A DNA stretch of 64,000 nt from Maribacter spongiicola (GCF_004364165.1 NZ_SOAY01000015.1:111477-175476); one strand, 5' to 3'; positions 18,134 through 26,074 are shown, counted from the first letter of the stretch. The notes: generated by a model from the letters alone, not told the origin. Program-made: numbers and translations.

Positions 18134-19351
18134 TTATGCTAGCTTAAAATAATCAATATATGTGTTCAAATCTTTATCACCACGACCAGAAAGACCAATA
18201 ACAACGACGTCATCTTTCTTGAAATTTTTATGTTCAAAAATTGCAAATGCGTGTCCCGTTTCAATAGCAGGTATAATACCTTCTAATTGCGATAATTCTA
18301 ATCCTGCGGCCATAGCTTCATCATCGGTAGCTGAATAAAATTCGGCACGACCAGATTTAAATAAATGGGAGTGCATAGGGCCTACGCCAGGATAATCTAA
18401 TCCGGCAGAAATAGAGTAGGGTTCGGTAATTTGACCATCTAGAGTTTGCATTAACATAGTTTTACAACCATGAATTATACCTACTTTACCAAGTGCAGAG
18501 GTAGCTGCACTTTCGCCAGAATTTATTCCTTTACCAGCAGCTTCAACGGCAATAATGCCAACTTCAGGTTCATCTAAGAAGTGATAATAAGTACCAGCGG
18601 CATTACTGCCTCCACCAATACAAGCTACTACATAATCCGGATTTTCTCGCCCTTCATGTTCTTTCAATTGCCATTTTATCTCTTCAGAAATTACAGACTG
18701 AAAACGAGTAACCATATCTGGATAAGGGTGCGGGCCAATAGCAGAACCAATAATATAGTGAGTATCTACAGGGTTGTTGATCCAATCTCTAATAGCTTCG
18801 TTTGTGGCATCCTTTAATGTTCTACTACCAGATTTTGCCGGTCGTACTTCTGCACCCAACATTTTCATACGGGCAACATTAGGAGCTTGACGAGCAATAT
18901 CAATCTCACCCATGTAAACGATACATTCCATGCCCATTAAAGCACAAACAGTAGCAGTAGCCACACCATGTTGACCAGCACCAGTTTCGGCAATAATTCT
19001 AGTTTTGCCCAATTTTTGAGCCATTAGAATTTGACCAATGGTGTTATTTACTTTATGTGCACCTGTATGGTTAAGGTCTTCTCTTTTTAGATATATTTTA
19101 CAACCGTGCTTTTCAGAAAGGCGCTTAGCAAAATATAGGGGAGAAGGTCTACCTACGTAGTCTTTTAAAAGCTGATTAAATTCTTTCTGAAAAGAATCTT
19201 CATACATCAGTTTTATATAGTTTTGTCGTAGTTCCTCAACGTTTGGGTACAACATTTCGGGTATAAAGGCACCACCAAATTCACCGTAGTAACCTTTTTC
19301 GTCAGCATTAAAGCCTCCAATGTGGGAATTGATTCTATCTTCTTTTTGCAT
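18134..19351 (-). CDS. trpB: tryptophan synthase beta subunit
   Basis: This PLP enzyme condenses indole with serine to tryptophan. The 405-aa protein contains '[15 protein letters not shown]' with the Schiff-base Lys100, '[18 protein letters not shown]', the phosphate-binding '[10 protein letters not shown]' and the C-terminal 'GLSGRGDKD'. Length and motifs are those of the standard TrpB1 type. It is followed at 6 nt by trpA and preceded at 64 nt by trpF. Confidence 0.97.
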   Translation of the reverse strand: MQKEDRINSHIGGFNADEKGYYGEFGGAFIPEMLYPNVEELRQNYIKLMYEDSFQKEFNQLLKDYVGRPSPLYFAKRLSEKHGCKIYLKREDLNHTGAHKVNNTIGQILMAQKLGKTRIIAETGAGQHGVATATVCALMGMECIVYMGEIDIARQAPNVARMKMLGAEVRPAKSGSRTLKDATNEAIRDWINNPVDTHYIIGSAIGPHPYPDMVTRFQSVISEEIKWQLKEHEGRENPDYVVACIGGGSNAAGTYYHFLDEPEVGIIAVEAAGKGINSGESAATSALGKVGIIHGCKTMLMQTLDGQITEPYSISAGLDYPGVGPMHSHLFKSGRAEFYSATDDEAMAAGLELSQLEGIIPAIETGHAFAIFEHKNFKKDDVVVIGLSGRGDKDLNTYIDYFKLA

Positions 19352-19415
19352 CTCTTTTAAATCTTAATAATCTGTGTATGAATTCTATTTTTAAAGATAA
19401 AATATGATAAACGTA

Positions 19416-20051
19416 TTACTGTATATTAATTACTCTTTTAAACTCACTCAATTCTTCAATTTTTTTCAACCCTGGTTTTATTTCAAAACTGCTATTAACG
19501 TCAATAGCAAAGCAGTATTTAGACTCAGGTGTTTTTTTGAATTCGTTGATTTTGTCAATATTATTTAAACCAATACCGCCACTTAAAAAATAAGGTTTGG
19601 TAGAGGGGTAATTTTTTAAAACAGACCAGTCGAATGTATAGCCATTGCCACCAGGTAATTTTCCTTTAGTATCAAAAAGAAAATAGTTGCAAACATTTTC
19701 ATAGGACTTCAAAACATCAAAATCGAATTCTCCTTTTATAGAGAAGACTTTAATGATATCTACTTTCTGATTTAATTTCTTTAATTCAGCTGCAATTTTA
19801 ATGCAGTATTCCGGCGTTTCATGACCGTGTAATTGTAAGCCATTTAATTGATGTTTGCTTACCATATCAATAACATAATCAAGCTCAGCATCAACAAAAA
19901 CTCCGACTTTATTTATCGTATGTGGAAGTTCTGGAATTTCACCTTCAAAAAAACGAGAAGAAGGTTCCCAGAATATAAAGCCTAAATAGTCTGGTCGCAA
20001 TTGTGCAACTTCAGCCGTATTCAGTTTCATTCCACAAATCTTTAGTTTCAT
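19416..20051 (-). CDS. trpF: phosphoribosylanthranilate isomerase
   Basis: It performs the Amadori rearrangement of phosphoribosylanthranilate. The 211-aa barrel has the N-terminal 'KICGMK' containing the catalytic Cys (residue 5), 'LQLHGHETPEYC', 'LFDTKGKLPGGNGYTFDW' with the catalytic Asp, and 'FLSGGIGLNNI'. Its start overlaps the trpC stop by one base, so the two are translationally coupled. Confidence 0.95.
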   Translation of the reverse strand: MKLKICGMKLNTAEVAQLRPDYLGFIFWEPSSRFFEGEIPELPHTINKVGVFVDAELDYVIDMVSKHQLNGLQLHGHETPEYCIKIAAELKKLNQKVDIIKVFSIKGEFDFDVLKSYENVCNYFLFDTKGKLPGGNGYTFDWSVLKNYPSTKPYFLSGGIGLNNIDKINEFKKTPESKYCFAIDVNSSFEIKPGLKKIEELSEFKRVINIQ

Positions 20052-20899
20052 TAGTTCTTCAAGTTTTTTATGAATTCAATAGCACTTTTGCCAGGGTTAT
20101 CTGTCTTCATAAAATTCTCTCCGATTAAGAAACCTTGGTAGCCAAATGGCTTTAATTCTTTAATAGCATCAATAGAGCTTATTCCGCTTTCAGATACCTT
20201 TACAAAATCGTCGGGTATCAGTTTTGATAAAGATTTACTAGTTTCTAAACTAACCTCAAAAGTCTTTAAGTTTCTATTGTTTACACCCAACATATCTAAA
20301 CTTGGCATAATAGATTTATGAAGTTCTTCTTCATTATGTACTTCTAATAATACATCTAATCCTAAACTTTTAGCAAGTTCAGAAAATGTTTTGATTTCTT
20401 GCTTAGTAAGAATTGCTGCGATGAGTAAAATAACATCGGCACCACTTGCTTTGGCTTCTATTATTTGATATTCACTAATGATAAACTCTTTGCGCAATAA
20501 TGGAAGTTGAACCGATGCACGTGCTAATATTAAATCTTCGATTGAACCACCAAAATATTTAATATCGGTAAGCACGCTCATGCCACAAACTCCGGCATTC
20601 TCATAACCTTTAGCAACCTGCCCAACGTTTGCATTTTGATTAATACTTTCTTTGGACGGAGACCTACGTTTAAATTCAGCAATAATACTCGTATCACTAT
20701 TTTTAAGTGCTTGAGCTAAAGAATTCGTCTTTCTTTCAAAAAGCACGGAAGCCTCATATTGAGAAACCGAAATAATAGATTTCTTCAATTCAACCTCTTT
20801 ACGTTTATCAGCTACAATTTTATCTAGAATATTAGCTCCACCTGACCTCCCCAAAGGGGAGGAACTTGATTTTGCTTTATTTATTTTTTCAGAACTCAT
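20051..20899 (-). CDS. trpC: indole-3-glycerol phosphate synthase with repeat-derived N-terminus
   Basis: It closes the indole ring to give indole-3-glycerol phosphate. The 282-aa protein contains 'NILDKIVADKRKEVELKK', 'IIAEFKRRSPSKESIN' (catalytic Lys), 'LRKEFIISEYQI' and 'GVNNRNLKTF'. A normal TrpC would begin at about 'xNILDKIVADK'. Here 22 extra residues precede it, including SSPLGRSGGA, which is encoded by a palindromic repeat at 20835-20866. No Met, Val or Leu start codon lies between the repeat and the conserved 'NILDKI', so translation must pass through the repeat from ATG 20899. It is coupled to trpF by a one-base overlap. Confidence 0.95.
   Translation of the reverse strand: MSSEKINKAKSSSSPLGRSGGANILDKIVADKRKEVELKKSIISVSQYEASVLFERKTNSLAQALKNSDTSIIAEFKRRSPSKESINQNANVGQVAKGYENAGVCGMSVLTDIKYFGGSIEDLILARASVQLPLLRKEFIISEYQIIEAKASGADVILLIAAILTKQEIKTFSELAKSLGLDVLLEVHNEEELHKSIMPSLDMLGVNNRNLKTFEVSLETSKSLSKLIPDDFVKVSESGISSIDAIKELKPFGYQGFLIGENFMKTDNPGKSAIEFIKNLKN
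20835..20866. repeat. palindromic element inside trpC (5' coding end)
   Basis: The core CCTCCCC-AAA-GGGGAGG (20846-20862) is a perfect 7-bp palindrome. The surrounding 32 nt match the element in trpG (22600-22631) at all but about three positions, and both copies are read in the same frame as SSPLGRxGGA. Confidence 0.85.
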
Positions 20900-20927
20900 T
20901 TTTGTCCTTTTTAGTTTTTTTAATATT

Positions 20928-20946
20928 CCCCCTTTGGGGGCTAGGG
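20928..20946. repeat. palindromic half-element upstream of trpC
   Basis: CCCCC-TTT-GGGGG (20928-20940) followed by CTAGGG, between the trpD stop and the trpC start. It is the inverted partner of the copy inside trpC, so the pair flanks the trpC start codon. Confidence 0.75.
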
Positions 20947-20957
20947 TGCACTGATTT

Positions 20958-21953
20958 TTAATTTTTACTCAACTCTTGTATTTTCTTTAAAGCCACTAGT
21001 CCGTGTCCACCTAACAAAGACTCCTTGGCTTTTTCAAAACCTTCTAATGGTGTTAGGTTGTTTACTGTCGCAATTGCAATACCAGCATTGGCACACACAA
21101 CATTATTTTGTGGCTCGGTACCTCTGCCTTGCAAAACATTAAGGAAAATTTGAGCAGAAGTATCAATGGAATCTCCGCCAACGATATCAGTTTGCTTAAT
21201 TTGATTCACACCAAAATCAGATGGTTTTAGCATGCTTTCCGTATGGTTGGAAATTGTTTTGGTGCTTCCCGTTAAAGAAATTTCATCATAACCATCTAAA
21301 GCATGTAACACCGTAAAATTCTTATCGGTTTTCTGATATAAATATCCGTACATCCGCGCAAGCTCTAAGTTGAAAACACCAACCATTTGATTCTTAGGAA
21401 AGGCAGGATTCACCATAGGACCTAACATATTAAAGAATGTTTTTACCCCCAAATCTTTACGAATAGGAGCTACATTTTTCATTGCAGGGTGAAATAGGGG
21501 AGCGTGCAATACACAAATGCCTGCTTCATCGATACATTTTTCTAGGAAGCCAGCGTCGTTACTGAACTTTATACCTAGAAATTCCATGACATTACTACTA
21601 CCGCATTTAGAAGATACTCCGTAGTTACCATGTTTTGTAACTTTTACTCCCGCACCTGCGGTAACGAAAGAAGCTAAAGTTGAAATGTTAAAGGTGTCTT
21701 TGCCATCACCACCAGTACCGCAAAGATCAATAGGGTTATACGCTGATAAATTTACAGCCAAACATAGATCTAACAATGCATCTCTAAATCCCTCTAACTC
21801 TTCAATAGTAATGCTACGCATCATGTATACGGTTAAAAATGCCGCAATCTGACTCGTGTTATAATCACCTTTTGCAATATTCACCAAAATGCGTTTCGCA
21901 TCCTCTTTGGAAAGTATTTCGTGATTTATAAGTTTATTTAATGTCTCTTTCAT
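20958..21953 (-). CDS. trpD: anthranilate phosphoribosyltransferase
   Basis: It joins anthranilate to PRPP. The 331-aa protein has the PRPP-binding 'DLCGTGGDGKDTFNIST' (about residues 77-93), 'KHGNYGVSSKCGSSNVME', 'NVAPIRKDLGVKTFFNMLGPMVNP' and 'DEISLTGSTK'. It is a standalone TrpD, not fused to TrpG. An imperfect inverted repeat fills most of the 81-nt gap to trpG, and palindromic elements separate it from trpC. Confidence 0.96.
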   Translation of the reverse strand: MKETLNKLINHEILSKEDAKRILVNIAKGDYNTSQIAAFLTVYMMRSITIEELEGFRDALLDLCLAVNLSAYNPIDLCGTGGDGKDTFNISTLASFVTAGAGVKVTKHGNYGVSSKCGSSNVMEFLGIKFSNDAGFLEKCIDEAGICVLHAPLFHPAMKNVAPIRKDLGVKTFFNMLGPMVNPAFPKNQMVGVFNLELARMYGYLYQKTDKNFTVLHALDGYDEISLTGSTKTISNHTESMLKPSDFGVNQIKQTDIVGGDSIDTSAQIFLNVLQGRGTEPQNNVVCANAGIAIATVNNLTPLEGFEKAKESLLGGHGLVALKKIQELSKN

Positions 21954-21977
21954 TTTCTTAAATAGTATTAAGTAGTT

Positions 21978-22029
21978 AGTATAGAGTACATAGAAGTCTT
22001 TATTATCTTACTACTTTGTACTTCATACT
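21978..22029. repeat. imperfect inverted repeat between trpG and trpD
   Basis: AGTATAGAGTACATAGAAGT (21978-21997) pairs with 22010-22029 at 16 of 20 positions, with a 12-nt loop. It lies directly after the trpG stop. It has no T-tract typical of a terminator and resembles an interspersed repeat. Confidence 0.6.
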
Positions 22030-22034
22030 CTTTA

Positions 22035-22664
22035 CTATGCTTCAGTATTTAACCAGTTCTCTAGCATCTTTTTTCCTTGTGGAGTAAGCACGGATTCCGG
22101 GTGAAATTGTACTGCTCGAACATCGTAAGTTTTATGACGAAGCGACATAATTTGTCCGTTTTCATCTAAAGAAGTAGCTTCTAAAACCTCTGGTAAATCA
22201 GTATTCACCACCCAAGAGTGATATCTACCTACTTCAATTTCTTTAGGCAGTCCTTCAAAAATCACATCCTCCTTTGTGATTTTTATTTTAGTTGCAATAC
22301 CATGGTACACTTCATCTAAATTAATTAGCGAGCCACCAAAAACTTCGGCAATAGCCTGCTGCCCTAAACAAACACCGAATATACTTTTAGTAGGTGCATA
22401 TTTTTCGATGATTTGTTTTAATAATCCCGCTTCATCAGGAATACCAGGACCTGGAGAAAGTACAATTTTATCAAAAGCATCAACCTCTTCTAGCGTAAGT
22501 TGGTCATTACGTTTTACAATAACCTGACAACCTAATTCCTCTAAATAATGCACTAGGTTATAAGTGAAACTATCGTAATTATCTATAACTAAAACGGTAG
22601 CCCCACCTAACCTCCCCAAAGGGGAGGAATTTTGTTGCTCTTCAATTTTTATATTTTTACTCAT
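22035..22664 (-). CDS. trpG: anthranilate synthase glutamine amidotransferase subunit with repeat-derived N-terminus
   Basis: It supplies ammonia from glutamine to TrpE. The 209-aa class I amidotransferase has 'VLVIDNYDSFTYNLVHYLEE', the oxyanion 'LSPGPGIPDE', the nucleophile Cys99 in 'FGVCLGQQAIAEVFGG', and the His-Glu pair in 'VQFHPESVLTPQG'. The family normally starts right at the 'VLVIDNYDSF' strand; here 23 residues precede it, including SSPLGRLGGA encoded by a palindromic repeat. No alternative start codon lies between the repeat and the conserved strand, so the ATG at 22664 is needed. Confidence 0.95.
   Translation of the reverse strand: MSKNIKIEEQQNSSPLGRLGGATVLVIDNYDSFTYNLVHYLEELGCQVIVKRNDQLTLEEVDAFDKIVLSPGPGIPDEAGLLKQIIEKYAPTKSIFGVCLGQQAIAEVFGGSLINLDEVYHGIATKIKITKEDVIFEGLPKEIEVGRYHSWVVNTDLPEVLEATSLDENGQIMSLRHKTYDVRAVQFHPESVLTPQGKKMLENWLNTEA
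22600..22631. repeat. palindromic element inside trpG (5' coding end)
   Basis: The core CCTCCCC-AAA-GGGGAGG (22611-22627) is identical to the core in trpC, and flanks match over about 32 nt. It is translated as SSPLGRLGGA. Confidence 0.85.
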
Positions 22665-22675
22665 AATATCATTTT

Positions 22676-22710
22676 AAAGCCCCTCCTTTGGAGGGGTTGG
22701 GGGAGGCTTT
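22676..22710. repeat. palindromic element between trpE and trpG
   Basis: CCCCTCC-TTT-GGAGGGG (22680-22696) inside a larger AAAGCC...GGCTTT pairing. It is the inverted partner of the element inside trpG, so the two flank the trpG start codon. It fills the gap between the trpE stop and the trpG start. Confidence 0.8.
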
Positions 22711-24108
22711 TTATATATCTTCAGCTATTTCTAATGCCTTGGTCAAAGCGCCTAGTTTGTTATATGTTTCTTGCAGTTCGTTTTCTGGATTTGATGCAGC
22801 GACCAATCCGGCGCCAGCCTGATAATGTAGTTTATGATTTTTACTTAGAAAAGTTCTGATCATAATGGCATGGTTGAAATTTCCTGAGAAATCCATGAAC
22901 CCAATAGCGCCACCATAATATCCGCGACTTGTTTTTTCATATTTTTCAATAAGCTGCATTGCCATATGTTTCGGCGCACCACTTAATGTACCGGCGGGGA
23001 ACGTATCTGCTACCACTTTCATGGTAGGTATATCACTTTTTTTCATTCCGGTAACCTTAGATACGAGGTGAATAACATGAGAGAAAAATTGTACTTCTCT
23101 ATAGTTTTCAACTTTGACCACATTACCATTTCTACTAAGGTCGTTACGGGCAAGATCTACTAACATAACGTGCTCACTGTTTTCCTTATCGTCGGTCTTT
23201 AGTTCTTTTGCAAGTTGCGCATCTTGTTCATCATTACCGGTTCTTTTAAAAGTACCGGCAATAGGGTGAATTTCAGCTTTACCTTCGCTAACGATCAGTT
23301 GCGCTTCTGGAGAACTACCGAATATTTTAAAATCTCCATAATCGAAATAGAATAAATATGGTGAGGGATTTACAGAACGTAACGCTCTATACACATTAAA
23401 TTCATCACCTTTAAAACCTTGAGAAAAACGACGGCTTAGCACCAATTGAAAAACATCACCTCGTTGACAATGCTTTTTAGCTAAAGCAACCTGTACTCTA
23501 TATTCTTCATCTTCTAAATTAGATGCTCTTTCACCTTCTATTTTAAAATTATAGGTAGCAAAATTTCTAATACTTAACAGTTGCTCTAATTCAGGGATAT
23601 TATTCTCAGTTTTATAACAGTGCGCAAAAAGATAAGCTTCATTTTTATAATGGTTTATGGCAATGATGTTTTGATATACGGCATAATAAATATCAGGAAT
23701 ATGAACCGAGTCATCTTTAACCGATATATCTACATCTTCAAAGTAACGCACCGCGTCGTAAGCCATATAGCCGAAGAGACCATTATTTATAAATTTAAAG
23801 TCGTTAGAATCTGCCTTGAACGTTTTACTGAACGTATCAATAACAGCAACAACATTAGTATCTGTAGTAATTTGAGTCTCTTCAATGGTACCATCAGGAA
23901 ACTGCTTTGTAATAATTTCATTTTCTACTTTAATAGATGCAATAGGGTTGCAGCAGATGTATGAAAAGCTATTATTATTGGCATGATAGTCACTACTCTC
24001 TAATAAAATACTATTTGGAAAGCGGTCTCGAATTTTCAAATAAACGCTCACCGGCGTCATGGTATCGGCAAGAATTTTTTTATGATATGTCTTAAATTGA
24101 TAGGTCAT
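22711..24108 (-). CDS. trpE: anthranilate synthase component I
   Basis: It converts chorismate and ammonia to anthranilate, the committed step of tryptophan synthesis. The 465-aa protein has the feedback tryptophan-binding 'LLESSD' (residues 35-40), 'YMAYDAVRYFED', 'VFQLVLSRRFSQGF', 'IFGSSPEAQLIV', 'HPIAGTFKRTG', 'DLARNDLSRNG' and 'FPAGTLSGAPKHMAMQLIE', all typical of chorismate-utilising enzymes. It is the first structural gene of the operon. The 131 nt between the leader-peptide start and this ATG hold a transcription attenuator. Confidence 0.97.
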   Translation of the reverse strand: MTYQFKTYHKKILADTMTPVSVYLKIRDRFPNSILLESSDYHANNNSFSYICCNPIASIKVENEIITKQFPDGTIEETQITTDTNVVAVIDTFSKTFKADSNDFKFINNGLFGYMAYDAVRYFEDVDISVKDDSVHIPDIYYAVYQNIIAINHYKNEAYLFAHCYKTENNIPELEQLLSIRNFATYNFKIEGERASNLEDEEYRVQVALAKKHCQRGDVFQLVLSRRFSQGFKGDEFNVYRALRSVNPSPYLFYFDYGDFKIFGSSPEAQLIVSEGKAEIHPIAGTFKRTGNDEQDAQLAKELKTDDKENSEHVMLVDLARNDLSRNGNVVKVENYREVQFFSHVIHLVSKVTGMKKSDIPTMKVVADTFPAGTLSGAPKHMAMQLIEKYEKTSRGYYGGAIGFMDFSGNFNHAIMIRTFLSKNHKLHYQAGAGLVAASNPENELQETYNKLGALTKALEIAEDI

Positions 24109-24129
24109 AGGTACATTTATAAAATAAAG

Positions 24130-24154
24130 AAGGCTTGTCGTGATGACAAGCCTT
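24130..24154 (-). terminator. trp attenuator terminator
   Basis: On the transcribed strand AAGGCTTGTC pairs with GACAAGCCTT (24145-24154 and 24130-24139), 10 bp with loop ATCAC, followed by the U-rich CTTTATTTT. It lies between the leader peptide and trpE. A competing pairing exists: UCGUGA and AAGC at 24177-24189 can pair with GCUU and UCACGA at 24138-24151, which would open the terminator. Confidence 0.85.
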
Positions 24155-24182
24155 TATATAGTTTTACTACAATGATGCTTTG

Positions 24183-24202
24183 CTCACGATGTTTTTCGTA
24201 AG
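24183..24202 (-). promoter_or_regulatory. trp leader 1:2 hairpin
   Basis: CUUACGA (24202-24196) pairs with UCGUGAG (24189-24183), 7 bp with one G-U pair and a 6-nt loop. It begins just after the Trp codons of the leader peptide. The 3' arm is also the candidate antiterminator strand. Confidence 0.7.
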
Positions 24203-24240
24203 TTGTTCCACCACCAAGTATTTGCTATTAAATTTTTCAT
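24184..24240 (-). CDS. trpL: trp operon leader peptide (18 aa, three consecutive Trp)
   Basis: The frame ATG 24240 to TGA 24184 encodes MKNLIANTWWWNNLRKTS. Three tandem Trp codons in an 18-residue peptide upstream of trpE, followed by mutually exclusive hairpins and a terminator, is the hallmark of ribosome-mediated attenuation. Ribosome stalling at the Trp codons would cover the 1:2 hairpin strand and favour antitermination. The predicted promoter -7 element ends only 7 nt before the ATG, so the mRNA would have almost no 5' leader. The gene name is by function, not by homology to the enterobacterial peptide. Confidence 0.88.
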   Translation of the reverse strand: MKNLIANTWWWNNLRKTS

Positions 24241-24247
24241 TGAGCAT

Positions 24248-24278
24248 CAAATATAAAGAGGAAATTTAAACTATCAAA
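24248..24278 (-). promoter_or_regulatory. promoter of the trp operon
   Basis: On the minus strand TTTG (24278-24275), a 19-nt spacer, then TATATTTG (24255-24248), a full match to the Bacteroidota consensus. The expected transcription start is 1-5 nt before the leader-peptide ATG. Confidence 0.75.
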
Positions 24279-24297
24279 CTTTACCTAGTCAAAAATA

Positions 24298-24329
24298 AAA
24301 ATCCCTTTGAAATATATCAAAGGGATTTT
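24298..24329 (-). terminator. terminator of the marR-nitroreductase-yceI unit
   Basis: AAAATCCCTTTGA (24298-24310) pairs with TCAAAGGGATTTT (24317-24329), 13 bp, loop of 6. It lies 32 nt past the yceI stop and insulates the trp promoter. Confidence 0.88.
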
Positions 24330-24361
24330 AAATTGTTGTAATTCGATTCTTTTAGAAAAGT

Positions 24362-24943
24362 TTATAGTGCTAAGTCTACTACTAAATCAAAATCATCATA
24401 GATAGCTTTATCTCCTAAATCATCAAAAAAGCTTCCTGAACCATATTTAATATCAAATTTAGTTCTATCAACTTTCATGGTAGCGGTAGCTTTATTTTCA
24501 AACATAGATACTACTAGAGTTACTGGTTTGGTAATACCTTTTATAGTTAAATCTCCCGTCACTGTGTATGAGTTATCGTTCATTGCTTTAACAGAAGTAA
24601 AAACCAATTTAGAAGTTGGGTTGCTTTCAACGCCAAAGAAATCAGCAGACTGTAAGTGACCTTCTAACTTTTCTTTTCCTTGACCTGCTTCTAAGTCAGT
24701 ACAAGTAATTGAAGTCATATCAATTACAAATTCACCACCGGTCAATTTTTTACCGTTCATTTCTAGGTGTCCTGATTTAAGATTAATGCTACCATCATGA
24801 GATCCGGTAACCTTGTAACCTTTCCAAGTAACAGTGCTCTCGCTAACTTTAATTTCTTTTTTCTCACCATCAATTGGTGTAGAGGCTGCAGCGCTAAATC
24901 CGAAAAGAGCTACGAATGCTAAACTTAATAATGATTTTTTCAT
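24362..24943 (-). CDS. YceI-family exported lipid-binding-like protein
   Basis: The 193-aa protein has a signal peptide (residues 1 to about 21, 'SLLSLAFVALFGFSAAAS') and the YceI lipocalin-like barrel: 'STVTWKGYKVTGSHDGSINLKSGHL', 'GGEFVIDMTSITCTDL', 'LEGHLQSADFFGVESNPTSKLVFTSV', 'YTVTGDLTIKGITKPVTLVV'. The family binds polyisoprenoids or similar amphiphiles in the periplasm and is often stress-induced. It is the last of three genes behind marR, 29 nt after the nitroreductase. Confidence 0.92.
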   Translation of the reverse strand: MKKSLLSLAFVALFGFSAAASTPIDGEKKEIKVSESTVTWKGYKVTGSHDGSINLKSGHLEMNGKKLTGGEFVIDMTSITCTDLEAGQGKEKLEGHLQSADFFGVESNPTSKLVFTSVKAMNDNSYTVTGDLTIKGITKPVTLVVSMFENKATATMKVDRTKFDIKYGSGSFFDDLGDKAIYDDFDLVVDLAL

Positions 24944-24972
24944 GTTTCTAATTTTAAATGATTGTGTTTAAT

Positions 24973-25605
24973 TTATATATGTGTAATAATTTGTTCCTTA
25001 GAATATCTAACCTTAGGATAATTTTGGGTATCATCTTCAGCAGATCTATAACCCACAGCTAAAACTACGGCAGCATTTAAACCTTTGTCGGTAAGACCTA
25101 AAATTTCATTGTACTTAGCTTTGTCAAAACCTTCCATAGGGCAGGTATCAATTTCCATTTCAGCGGCTATTGTCATTAAATTACCTAATACGATATAGGC
25201 TTGGTTAGATGTCCAAGTGTTTTTGTGTGCATCAGGCAGACCTAAAAGGCTAGATTTCATAGTTTGCGAAAAACCTTCAAGATTTTCTTTAGATATTCCT
25301 CTAATTTTCATGATGTTGTCAATATAATCATCAATCATAGTAGCGTCAAAAGTAGGCTTATTGGCTAAAACTATAACATATGATGCATCTGTTATTTGAG
25401 ATTGATCATATGAAGCAGCTCTTAGTTTTACTTTTTTATCGGCGTCTTCAATAACGTAAATTTCATAGGGCTGTAAACCATATGAAGAAGCTGTTAAATT
25501 AGCAGCGTCTAATAATATTTCTAAATTCTTTTTGCTCACTTTTTTTGAGCTATCGAATTTTTTTGTGGCATAACGCCAGTTTAATTTATCTAAAACTTTA
25601 TCCAT
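24973..25605 (-). CDS. NAD(P)H-dependent nitroreductase-family oxidoreductase
   Basis: The 210-aa flavoprotein matches the NfsB-type fold: 'LNWRYATKKFDSSKKVS', 'LLDAANLTASSYGLQPYEIYVI' (FMN binding), 'DASYVIVLANK', 'AEMEIDTCPMEGFDKAKYNEIL' and 'VVLAVGYRSAEDD'. Likely reduces quinones or nitro-compounds; substrate unknown. It lies 9 nt downstream of marR and 29 nt upstream of yceI, which suggests a redox or electrophile-responsive operon. Confidence 0.92.
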   Translation of the reverse strand: MDKVLDKLNWRYATKKFDSSKKVSKKNLEILLDAANLTASSYGLQPYEIYVIEDADKKVKLRAASYDQSQITDASYVIVLANKPTFDATMIDDYIDNIMKIRGISKENLEGFSQTMKSSLLGLPDAHKNTWTSNQAYIVLGNLMTIAAEMEIDTCPMEGFDKAKYNEILGLTDKGLNAAVVLAVGYRSAEDDTQNYPKVRYSKEQIITHI

Positions 25606-25614
25606 TATTTTTAA

Positions 25615-26061
25615 TTAAAATTTATTTAATAATTCATTCAGTTCATGCAATTCGGTTTCGGCAAAGTTTTCAAGTATTCTTTTCTCTGCTTCAAAAAGTA
25701 TTCCATCAATTTTATTCAGCGCATTCAAGCCCCCTTCGGTGATAACTATTTCAACCTTTCTTCTATTTTTTAAACATATAGTTCTATTGACAAAATCTTT
25801 TAAAATTAACTTATCGACCAAACGAGTAGTGTTACTCATTTTGGTAACCATGCGTTCATTAATAGTAGAAAGATTAGCAGGTTTGCCATTTTGGCCCCTT
25901 AAAATTCTTAAAACATTAAACTGTTGAATAGAAACATCAAAAGGTTTAAGTACCGTTGCTATCTCTTCTTCAATTTTATTTGTAACCAAAGCCATATGAA
26001 TAAGTGTCCGTTTTTCTAACGGCATTGTCTGGTTTGTTTGTATAATCTCTTCTACATTCAT
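25615..26061 (-). CDS. MarR-family transcriptional regulator
   Basis: The 148-aa protein has a winged helix at about residues 35-105 ('PFDVSIQQFNVLRILRG', 'LSTINERMVTKMSNTTRLVDKL', 'NRRKVEIVITEGGLNAL'). It has no cysteine in the N-terminal helix, so an OhrR-type oxidation switch is unlikely; the only Cys is in the wing region ('TICLKN'). First gene of the unit with the nitroreductase and yceI; a palindrome overlaps its promoter, which suggests autorepression. Confidence 0.9.
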   Translation of the reverse strand: MNVEEIIQTNQTMPLEKRTLIHMALVTNKIEEEIATVLKPFDVSIQQFNVLRILRGQNGKPANLSTINERMVTKMSNTTRLVDKLILKDFVNRTICLKNRRKVEIVITEGGLNALNKIDGILFEAEKRILENFAETELHELNELLNKF

Positions 26062-26074
26062 GTCGATACAATAA

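Noticed and set aside
22632..22859. 75-codon plus-strand frame across the trpG/trpE junction
   Set aside because: Covers the palindromic repeat and the antisense of trpE; no coding signature.
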